From positions 124,001 to 188,000 of the forward strand of contig NZ_JAGZ01000004.1 in assembly GCF_000526915.1 (NCBI RefSeq): a stretch of 64,000 nucleotides of DNA. Reading direction: 5' to 3'. Below are positions 57,258 through 64,000 of the stretch, in pieces. This DNA is from Mycobacterium genavense ATCC 51234 (GTDB lineage: Bacteria; Actinomycetota; Actinomycetes; Mycobacteriales; Mycobacteriaceae). The notes under the pieces are model-generated. The model was given only the letters and a program-made list of their open reading frames with translations. It made no database searches and was not told the DNA's origin. The position numbers and the translations under genes were made by a program. The first letter of the stretch is position 1, and every line of letters begins with the position of its first letter.

Positions 57258-57899
57258 GTGTCGGCACGTTGGGTTCGTGGGGTCGGTCTGGCCGGTGCCG
57301 TGGTGATGGTCGGGGTGCTGTCGGGAGGCACGGCACAGGCCGCGCCGCCACCCGCCCCCGGGATCTTGGTCAGCGATGGAATCACCAAGTGCTCAACGGG
57401 TTTCGCGGCGCAGGGCAACGACGGCGGCTACTACCTGTTCACCAGCGGGCATTGCGACCATGGGGCGCCGTTCACCTACGACGAGAACGTCCCGCTCGGA
57501 CACATCACCGCCAGCGAGGTGTTGGGCGATCTCAAAGACGCGGCGATCATCCGTCTTGATCCCGACATCGGTGCCCCGCCAGGTGACGTCGGCGGCCAAC
57601 GCGTTCGGGGCGTGTTGAGCGCGTCCCAGGTCAAGGCGGGGATGCCGTTCTGTAAGTTCGGTGCGATGACCGGTGAGACGTGTGGCGCCGTCAACAGCCT
57701 CGACGGGGAGGTCGTCGAGGCGCACGTGTTCGCCCAGCCCGGCGACAGCGGCGGTCCGGGCTATGTGAAGAACGGCGACGGCACCGTGACGGCGGTCGGC
57801 CTGGTGATGTCCACCTCGTTGGCGGGTGATCCCAACACCACCTACTTCGTGCTGGTGCAGCCCCTGCTCGGCAGGTGGGGTGTGCACGTAGTCGCGTAG
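57258..57899 (+). CDS. Secreted trypsin-like (S1) serine protease
   Basis: 213-residue exported protease of the chymotrypsin/streptogrisin-like group. Signal peptide ends near GTAQA-APP. Triad: His in FTSGHCDHG, Asp in LKDAAIIRLD, Ser in QPGDSGGPG. GTG 57258 is six bases after GGAGGAGG. A longer frame to 57234 adds eight residues without a ribosome site. Substrate unknown. Confidence 0.85.
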   Translation: MSARWVRGVGLAGAVVMVGVLSGGTAQAAPPPAPGILVSDGITKCSTGFAAQGNDGGYYLFTSGHCDHGAPFTYDENVPLGHITASEVLGDLKDAAIIRLDPDIGAPPGDVGGQRVRGVLSASQVKAGMPFCKFGAMTGETCGAVNSLDGEVVEAHVFAQPGDSGGPGYVKNGDGTVTAVGLVMSTSLAGDPNTTYFVLVQPLLGRWGVHVVA

Positions 57900-58000
57900 T
57901 GTCCGTTTCAGACACGCCATCGCCCCCGGTTGCGCCCTGCGGGAGCGCCCGTCGCATCTCCGCATTTGAACCGCGAGCACAATCAGCGATAGTGGAAGTC

Positions 58001-58354
58001 ATGACATCTGTGCGCGCTTATGATGTATTGGCGGCTTACCTCGCGGCGAGTGCGGTCGGTGATGCCATCCCGCTGCCGTTCGTGACACAGGTGCTCGACG
58101 CGATCGACTTTCCGCCGCGCCATCGATGGATATTCGCACCCATCAAGGCTGCCGCCGCGATCGGTCTGTCCTCAGCGCGATGGTCACCCGGGCTGGCGCG
58201 ACTGACGACTGCGATGCTCACGATCTACTTCGCGCTGGCGGTGGGTTTTCACGCCAAGGCCCGCGATCTGAGTGCCGCCGCCGTGGGGGCAGCGGTGAAC
58301 GGCGCGATATTCGCGGCGTTTACGGTTCGAGGCGCTGAGCCTCACCCACGCTGA
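58001..58354 (+). CDS. DoxX-like small membrane protein
   Basis: 117-residue protein with about four hydrophobic segments (YDVLAAYLAASAVGDAI, IFAPIKAAAAIGL, TTAMLTIYFALAVGF, VGAAVNGAIFAAF), resembling DoxX-like small membrane proteins. ATG 58001. Stop is 19 bp from the convergent SDR gene end. Function unknown. Confidence 0.65.
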   Translation: MTSVRAYDVLAAYLAASAVGDAIPLPFVTQVLDAIDFPPRHRWIFAPIKAAAAIGLSSARWSPGLARLTTAMLTIYFALAVGFHAKARDLSAAAVGAAVNGAIFAAFTVRGAEPHPR

Positions 58355-58372
58355 CGCGCGAAACGCGGGATT

Positions 58373-59277
58373 TCACACCTCGATACCGAGCTCGGCGAGC
58401 TCCCGCTGGGCCCAAAAGATCCGTCCCGCATACTCTTTGGGATCCGCACACGCCGCGAAGTAGGCCAGCATTCGGGCGGGAATCTGCGGTGAGATCATCA
58501 TCGACTCGTCGACGAGTCCCGTGACACGATGCACCGCGACCTCGGTGGCGACGAACCCCGGGTGCATGCTGATGACGAAGATGTTCTTCCTCGCCAGATG
58601 CGGCGCAATGACGTTGGAGAACCGGTCGAGTGCGCGCTTGCTCGCAAAGTAGGCGGGTGATCCCAGGTCGAAGTCACCGACCGCTTCGAGCGCCGGCGGT
58701 TCCTCGGGTTGCCGGAACACACTTCTCCGCTCCCGGTGGTGACGTTGAGGATTCGCCCGCCGCCGCGCCGTTCCATAAGGGGCGTGACTAATTGCACCAA
58801 GGTGAACGGTGCATGCAAGTTCACCGCGAAGTGATAAAGCCAGTCGGCTCGGGGCATGTCCCCGATCGGGGCGCCCCAGCTGTGACCGATCGTTACGGCA
58901 GCGTTGTTGACGAGGATGTCGACGCCACCGAACCGATCCTCCGCGGATTGCACCAGTCGTACGAGATCTTCCTCTCTCGACAGGTCGGTCGCGACCGCGA
59001 GCGCTTCTGCGCCAAGGGATTCGACCTCGGCAACGGTCTCACCGATCGTGCCGGCCAACTCGCCCCCGTTGTCGACCGAACGCGCCGCCACGACGACGTT
59101 GGCGCCGCGACGCGCGAGGGCCAGCGCCGTGTGCTTTCCGATGCCCCAACTCGCGCCTGTTACGAGCGCCACCTTTCCCGACAGATCCAGCTCCTGTTGG
59201 CGGGGCCCGAGCGGTCGGAGCGGCGTAACGACTAAGGCGAGGGCCTGCTCGGTATTGGCGTGCGCAGTGTTCGACAT
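58373..59277 (-). pseudogene. Short-chain dehydrogenase/reductase, 2-bp duplication
   Basis: Classical SDR. ATG 59277 gives MSNTAHANTEQ; TGASWGIGKHT is the NAD(P) loop and VDILVNNAAV the NNAG motif. After VTTGSGEV two extra bases (GT within an ACACAC run on the plus strand, 58717-58722) shift the frame; the other frame reads FRQPEEPPALE and YFASKRALDRF, which is the catalytic YxxxK, and ends at 58373. Without the correction the active site is lost. Divergent-side dyad lies upstream. Confidence 0.82.
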
Positions 59278-59305
59278 GGCCTCGACCATAGAACCATATT
59301 TGTAC

Positions 59306-59338
59306 AGTGACTAATTTTGTCTGGTATGCTTAGTTACT
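59306..59338. promoter_or_regulatory. Inverted repeat upstream of the SDR gene
   Basis: AGTGACTAA (59306-59314) and TTAGTTACT (59330-59338) pair with one mismatch across 15 bases in an AT-rich stretch. It is about 30 bp upstream of the SDR start. A binding site for the neighbouring TetR protein is plausible; the long spacer suggests two half-sites. The remaining 59339-59477 shows no gene. Confidence 0.45.
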
Positions 59339-59477
59339 GAATCGCAGGGTCCTGATGAACCTGAACGTATTACAGCAGAACAACTATCGACGTAGAATCA
59401 TCGGTGAGCCAGATCTGCGACGCGCTGCTCGGTATGTTGTTATTTTTGGGTACTAGCCAATAAAGCCTGCGATGGGG

Positions 59478-60128
59478 TCAGGATGGGCTGTACGATGCCA
59501 CGGCTCCCTTGAGCACGATGTCGGCGCGCCGGCAGAGGTTTTTTCGTAGGGTCGCCGTGGTTTGTGCGGATGACGACCATCGGACCAGTGCGTCGAGTGT
59601 CGCCGCGTGCAAGAGCGCCGCAAGTTCGAAAACGTCCAAGTCGGTCGGCAAGTCGCCTTGGGCCTGGCCGTGACGGATGAGCGCCTTGAACGCCACGCCC
59701 ACGCCGGCCGGCCTGGCCACCGCCTCAGGACTCAGTCGCGACCACTCGCCGACTGCGCGGTAGGCCAGGGCCTTAGGAGCCCGCGACACGCGGCGTGCCA
59801 TGGACTTCAACAGTTGGTCGACCAGTTCGAAGATTGGCGTACCGCGGCGAATGCCGGCGTCTGCTTCCTCGATCATCCGGCGGCTGGTACCCCAGGCCAC
59901 CTCGAGTAGAATCTCCTGCTTGTTGGCGAAGTGGAAATAGAAGGTGCCCTTGCTCACCCCCGCGGCCCGAGCGATGTCGGCCACCGTCGTCGCCTCGAAC
60001 GCCTCGTCGAACCCCTGCTCGTTCCACATGGCCAGGGCAGCGCGTATCACCTTGCGCCGAGTATCGCGCGAACGACTCTGGGCCAATCCGGAGCGGCGGG
60101 GCGTCGACGCGGTGTTGCTGCTAGCCAT
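59478..60128 (-). CDS. TetR-family transcriptional regulator
   Basis: 216-residue regulator with the helix-turn-helix TVADIARAAGVSKGTFYFHFANK at about 47-69, preceded by a basic tail and followed by an all-helical domain. ATG 60128 (MASSNTASTPRRS). It lies between two minus-strand SDR genes and is likely to control one or both. Ligand unknown. Confidence 0.88.
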   Translation of the reverse strand: MASSNTASTPRRSGLAQSRSRDTRRKVIRAALAMWNEQGFDEAFEATTVADIARAAGVSKGTFYFHFANKQEILLEVAWGTSRRMIEEADAGIRRGTPIFELVDQLLKSMARRVSRAPKALAYRAVGEWSRLSPEAVARPAGVGVAFKALIRHGQAQGDLPTDLDVFELAALLHAATLDALVRWSSSAQTTATLRKNLCRRADIVLKGAVASYSPS

Positions 60129-60202
60129 GCGCGAAGGGTAGCGGCGCCGTCAACGTGTCGAGCGAAGCAGGCGCCGGACTCGGCCACCTGAGTCGCCGAA
60201 TC

Positions 60203-61006
60203 TCAGTGGATGCGGGCGCTGCCGCCGAGGCCGATTTCGAAAACGCTTCCGGTGATGACCCCGGGGTTGGTGACCAGATACAGCACTGCGCGACTGACGT
60301 CCTCGGGCTGCAGCCAGGGCTTGGGGATGGGGTTGGCTTTCATCATCCGGCGCACCAGATCGTCGGGGACGTCGTCGCCGCCGGCGGGCTGCACCATCGG
60401 CGTCTGGGTGGTGGTCGGGCAGACGACGTTGATCGTGATGCCCTCTTTGGCGACCTCCAGCGCGGCGGACTTCGCCAGGCCGATGACACCCCACTTGGTG
60501 GCGTTGTATGCGGCCAACTCTGGGATGCCCATCCGGCCGCCCATCGAGGAGGTCACGACGATCCTGCCGAATTGCTGGCGGCGCATCACCGGGATCGCGG
60601 CCCGCAGAGTGTGAAACGCGCCGGTCAGATTGGTGTCGATCAGCTGTTGCCAGACCACGTCGCTGACGTCTTGCAGCAGCCCGGTGCTGACGATGCCGGC
60701 GTTGGCCACCATGATGTCGAGGCTGCCCAGGTCGGCGACGGTCTGCGTGACGGCCGCGCCGACCGCGGCCGCATCGCGCACGTCCACGGTGAGCGGCACG
60801 CAACGCCGGCCCAGCTCTGTTACAAGCTTGGTCGTCTCCTGTAGGTCATCCTCGGTGCCCAAGGGGTAGGTCAGCTCGGCCATCGCATCGGGGGCGTCGG
60901 CGAGAACGATATCGACTCCCTTGGCCGCCAGCGCCAGTGCGTGTGCACGTCCCTGCCCTCGGGCCCCGCCGGTGATCAAGGCCACGCGTCCATCCAAAGC
61001 ACCCAT
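60203..61006 (-). CDS. Mycofactocin-coupled SDR family oxidoreductase
   Basis: 267-residue SDR. TGGARGQGRAHALALA is the NAD loop with the GQGR typical of mycofactocin-coupled SDRs, and the insertion TYPLGTEDDLQETTKLV after DAPDAMAEL supports that subfamily. VANAG follows, then the catalytic YNATK. Such enzymes hold NAD tightly and hand electrons to mycofactocin. ATG 61006. Substrate unknown. Confidence 0.85.
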   Translation of the reverse strand: MGALDGRVALITGGARGQGRAHALALAAKGVDIVLADAPDAMAELTYPLGTEDDLQETTKLVTELGRRCVPLTVDVRDAAAVGAAVTQTVADLGSLDIMVANAGIVSTGLLQDVSDVVWQQLIDTNLTGAFHTLRAAIPVMRRQQFGRIVVTSSMGGRMGIPELAAYNATKWGVIGLAKSAALEVAKEGITINVVCPTTTQTPMVQPAGGDDVPDDLVRRMMKANPIPKPWLQPEDVSRAVLYLVTNPGVITGSVFEIGLGGSARIH

Positions 61007-61099
61007 ACCGGTAGAAGCTACCGGCAGGCTTCAGGGGAGCCGCTTGCAGGTCTGCGGTGTGTCATGAAATCGGTTGCTGTGGGCTATCTTTCGCCCCGG

Positions 61100-63070
61100 C
61101 TACCTGCTGCTGGTGCTGCCGCCACTGCTAGAACTGCTCGAGCTGCCGCTGCTGCTTTCGCTGCTACTCGAGCTGCTATCGCTGCTGGAGCTGCTGCCGC
61201 TGGTGGAACTCCCGCTGCTGCTTTCGCTGGTGCCAGAGCTGCCGCCACCGCTGGCTTCGCTGGCACCGCCGCCAGCAGGCTCGCTGCCGCTCGGGGTTTC
61301 ACCACCGCCGGAGCTGTTGCTGCCCGAGGGCGCATCAGCGCCAGCAGGCCCACTACCACTGGGGCTTTCACCGCCACCGGGTGAAGGCGGGCCGCCCGCG
61401 GCAGGCCCGCCGGCGTTCGGGCTTCCCCCTCCGCTGATAGGGCCACCATCACTTGGGGTTTGACCTGCGCCGGGAGCACCTTGATTGGGGCCCGGGCCGT
61501 TGACGGGTCCTGCCCCGCCCGGGCCGCTACCGCTGGGGGTCTGACCGCCACTGCTTGGTCCGCGACTGGTTGGCCCGCTGCCGTCGGGTCCGCCACCGGT
61601 TAGTCCGCCGCTGGTTGGCCCGCCTCCGGTTGGCCCGCCCGCGCCCGGTCCGCCGCCGTGTGGCCCACCAGCGCCGGGATTACCACGGACCGGGCCGCTC
61701 GCCGGCCCACCAGCACCGCCCGAGTCAGACGGTGGGCTTTGCCCTGGAGGAAGTCGGTGAGGCGGCAACTTCGGCGGTGGGACGTAGATTCGGCGACGCC
61801 TCGACCACGGGCGGGCTCACCGGTGCGTCGGGTAGCCGAAGCGGCGGCGGCGCGATGGGCGGGACGACCACCGGAACGGGAACGTCCGGCGCGGCGGGTG
61901 GTGGGGACGCGGGGACGGGTGGGGCTGCGGGGGCCACAACCGGCGGCGCCGCAGGGATCGGAGGCGCTGCCGGTCGCGGAGCGACGGGAGGCGGACTCAA
62001 CGGCGCCGGTTCCACCATCTTCAGCGCGGCCACGTCGGGCGCAGGCAAGAGGGCCTGCTGAACCGGGGTGATGATGCCCTTGATCGGGGCGGGCAACGAA
62101 TTGACTGTCGTGCGAATGCCGAGTGACAGGGCGATCTCCAGCACCAACGCCGCGCTAAAACCGGCGATTGCCACCGCGGTTCCGACCAACAGCGCCGGCC
62201 GGGACCGCGGCTCGCTGTCAGAGTTGCCTAGAACGAAGTCGCGGCGTCGGCCTCATCGTCGGCGACGGCGCTGTAGGCGAGGTCGTCGGTGCCGGGCCCG
62301 GCGTCGTCGACGCTCAAATATTCGGGCAGGGCAGACACGTCGACGGCGCCCGTGCCGGGATCTTGGGCATAGGCCAGCGCGGTAGTGGACGAGGCGTGTG
62401 CGTGCGCGGACGCCAGGGCCGCGCCTCGGGCCAGTGCGGTCTCCGGCTCCTCGGGGACGTTCACGGTCAGCGACGTCGTTTGTTCTAAGCGCTGCCTGAT
62501 CGCGGTGACGTCGACACCGGCGCCCACCACGAACACACCGCCCGTCGGCGTCGGCAGCTCTTCGAGCCCGGCGACCAACTGCATTAGCTCCGCCGTGACC
62601 GTGGGCCCAGCTTCCAACCGCTCTTCGTGAACGTCGTCGACGGAACCGTCGGAGGTCTCGACAACAGCCAGCGTCGCGGTATCGGGCTCCACGAAAAGGA
62701 CTGCGGTGCGCTCGTAACCCATTGCGCCGCCGACAAATTGGGTCAGTGCGGTCGCGGCCAGAAACGCCGAGACCAGCATGACGTTCTCGATCGTGTGGGC
62801 CGCCAGCGCATCGCGCAGAACTGCCGCTTCGAGCTGGTCGGTACATGCGACCCCAATGGAGTCCAGTTCGAGCCCGGCGCCGGCCGCATCCTCGCGGGTG
62901 CACATGATGGCGGTAATCACGCGATCGGACGCGCTGACGGTGGGCGAGTCATCGGCGCCGGTGATGGGGAACTCGTTTTCGTCGATCGTCGGGCCGTCGG
63001 CGTTTTCGCCCTGCAGCATCACCATTTGAACCGAGGCCGGCGCTATCGAAACTCCGAGCACGATGTCCAT
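61100..63070 (-). pseudogene. DUF7159-like membrane protein with Pro- and Ser/Gly-rich tail, two frameshifts
   Basis: ATG 63070 behind GGGAGG gives MDIVLGVSIAPASVQMV and a 280-residue N-terminal domain with actin-like GGAMGYERTAVLFVEP. At 62228 the frame stops at TSF; restoring one lost TTCG unit gives TSFVLGNSDSEPRSRPALL, joining a transmembrane helix (VAIAGFSAALVLEIALSL) and a Pro/Ala-rich stretch. A second shift near 61790 leads to a Gly/Pro tract and a Ser-rich tail (SSSSDSSSSSSESSSG) ending at 61100. Such proteins are Mycobacterium-specific and of unknown function. Confidence 0.75.
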
Positions 63071-63266
63071 TGCCCACGCCTCCCAGCCACGCGGTCTCAC
63101 TGAATTGATCGTCGCGGGAGAACCTGTGTCGAGATCCTGCGGATGCTATGTGGGCGTTATGCGTGTCCGCTGACAAACGCGGAGTCCCGCCGCGTCGATG
63201 TTGGGATCGGTAGCGACCCGCTCAGGGTGGGCTGACGAGGCAATCGTGCCACCCGAGGGAGTTTCC

Positions 63267-63642
63267 ATGAGGATTATCGCCATCGCCGTTGCCGGTCTGC
63301 TGGCCAGCACCCCGCTTACAGCGAGCATCGCCCAGGCAACCGCGACGACCGCGCCGGCGCAGGCCCACATCTATCCGCTGCAGCCGCCGTCGGGTCCCGT
63401 TGTCGACCCCGACCCGGTGGTAGCAGTGCAAAACTTTCAGGCCCACATCTTCGATCTGCACGACAATTGGGACGCCCTTAGCCCGGACGAACGGAATCGG
63501 CAGCTGAAGGCCCTGCAACAGGAGGCCCCGCTGGATCGAGGCGGAGACACGCAATCTGCCGCCGGGTCAGCAGCTGCAGGTCGAGGGCATGCTCTTGTCG
63601 GCGATGTTTCAGCTGACGGATCTTCTTCGGCGGATGCGATAG
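63267..63642 (+). pseudogene. Small exported protein, frameshift near C-terminus
   Basis: ATG 63267 gives a signal peptide (MRIIAIAVAGLLASTPLTAS) and a short mature chain with VQNFQAHIFDLHDNWDALSPDERNRQ split across a helix. Near 63535 the frame is lost; the other frame reads EAETRNLPPGQQLQVEG and MFQLTDLLRRMR and ends at 63642. The helical C-terminus suggests a small globular envelope protein. Not recognised further. Confidence 0.65.
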
Positions 63643-63662
63643 CGCGACGTCGCCGGAAAAAG

Positions 63663-63736
63663 TGGAGCCGATGACGGGAATCGAACCCGCGTATTCAGCT
63701 TGGGAAGCTGATGTTCTGCCATTGAACTACATCGGC
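63663..63736 (-). tRNA. tRNA-Gly (anticodon CCC)
   Basis: 74 nt including an encoded CCA. Acceptor arms GCCGATG/CATCGGC pair perfectly; the anticodon stem TCAGC/GCTGA encloses TTCCCAA, so the anticodon is CCC; the T arm GCGGGTTCGATTCCCGT has the TTCGA loop. It reads GGG codons, frequent in a GC-rich genome. Confidence 0.96.
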
Positions 63737-63873
63737 GCGGTTGCCCAAGAAGGCTAGCACCTAGCGGCGGGACCAGCCGCGACAGCCGAATGCCGACGCG
63801 GCAGTGTGGTTATGTCGGCAAATTTAAAATGCTCACATTTATTCTTTCGTTATCATGCCGTAATGTGCGCTGC

Positions 63874-64000
63874 GTGGGTCGGCACAGATTAGCCAAGAAG
63901 CGCCGGAAGTCGCCGGCAGTCCTGGCAGCGCTGCTGGCCCTGGCTGCAGTGTTCTTCGCGGTGGGTGGAGACGTCGGACCATTTGTGGTCCCAGCAGAAG
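63874..64000 (+). CDS. Exported protein, N-terminal part only
   Basis: Partial gene cut by the right edge. GTG 63874 (or GTG 63865) gives VGRHRLAKKRRKS and a hydrophobic signal segment AVLAALLALAAVFFAV followed by GGDVGPFVVPAE. The basic-hydrophobic start and position after tRNA-Gly suggest an Rv0320-like exported protein; family recognition is tentative. The upstream AT-rich stretch at about 63818-63862 may hold its promoter. Confidence 0.65.
   Translation, partial: MGRHRLAKKRRKSPAVLAALLALAAVFFAVGGDVGPFVVPAE

Noticed and set aside
61100..61768. Repetitive Gly/Pro/Ser codons resembling a CRISPR or satellite array
   Set aside because: No constant repeat-spacer structure; the periodicity is codon-level low complexity in a coding frame.
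1..64000. Insertion sequences, prophage or integrase genes
   Set aside because: I found no transposase, integrase or terminal inverted repeats flanked by target duplications; decay here is by small changes.

Overview
The window is chromosomal DNA from a slow-growing Mycobacterium. It is GC-rich, has mycobacterial PE/PPE and Esx genes, and keeps the M. tuberculosis gene order from fadE6 (Rv0271c) through the ESX-3 locus (Rv0282-Rv0292) to about Rv0315. About 17 flanking genes carry frameshifts, in-frame stops or small deletions. That recalls a genome in reductive decay. M. lepraemurium or another decaying M. avium-complex relative is a guess I cannot test here. Indel-prone assembly is the competing explanation.

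Layout. 1-5357: a decayed block of fadE6 (cut by the left edge), a D-2-hydroxyacid dehydrogenase, an alpha/beta hydrolase, a TetR regulator and a divergent glyoxalase-like gene, with a perfect inverted repeat between the last two. 5391-7567: a membrane protein, a TetR regulator and a DUF2236/MpaB-like protein, all open. 7599-10332: a Zur-type box, a PPE gene of the PPW subfamily and a SAM-dependent methyltransferase. 10333-10985: a PPE gene fossil, a second Zur-type box and IdeR-like iron boxes. 10986-25722: the complete ESX-3 locus (eccA3, eccB3, eccC3, PE5, PPE4, esxG, esxH, espG3, eccD3, mycP3, eccE3), with four-base stop/start overlaps at eccA3/eccB3, eccB3/eccC3, eccD3/mycP3 and mycP3/eccE3.

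25709-43508 holds a hydrolase, tam, a broken sulfatase, a BluB-like nitroreductase, a BlaI-like operator with a broken hydrolase, a PAP2 gene broken by two 4-bp tandem duplications, an L,D-transpeptidase-like secreted protein, a SnoaL protein, TetR and Rv0311-Rv0313 homologues, a broken cyclase/ATPase, a broken DUF3060 protein and an oxidoreductase. 43509-64000 holds a MarR regulator, two tandem Tat-exported GH16 enzymes, a GT-C-like membrane protein, a LexA-like box over a small gene, guanine deaminase, a HExxH protein, a broken PAP2-diacylglycerol kinase fusion, cruF, an L,D-transpeptidase, a trypsin-like protease, two SDR genes, a TetR gene, a Ser/Pro/Gly-rich protein and tRNA-Gly(CCC).

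How it works together. The centre is a metal-responsive type VII secretion unit. Zur-type boxes precede the PPE gene and eccA3, and IdeR-like boxes precede eccA3, so low zinc or low iron should raise expression of the EccB3/C3/D3/E3 membrane machine, the EsxG-EsxH pair, the PE5/PPE4 substrates, the EspG3 chaperone, the EccA3 ATPase and the MycP3 protease. I saw no coding lesion between 5391 and 27824, which suggests this block is under selection while its neighbours decay. Short perfect tandem duplications of 2-24 bp recur through the window and cause several of the breaks.
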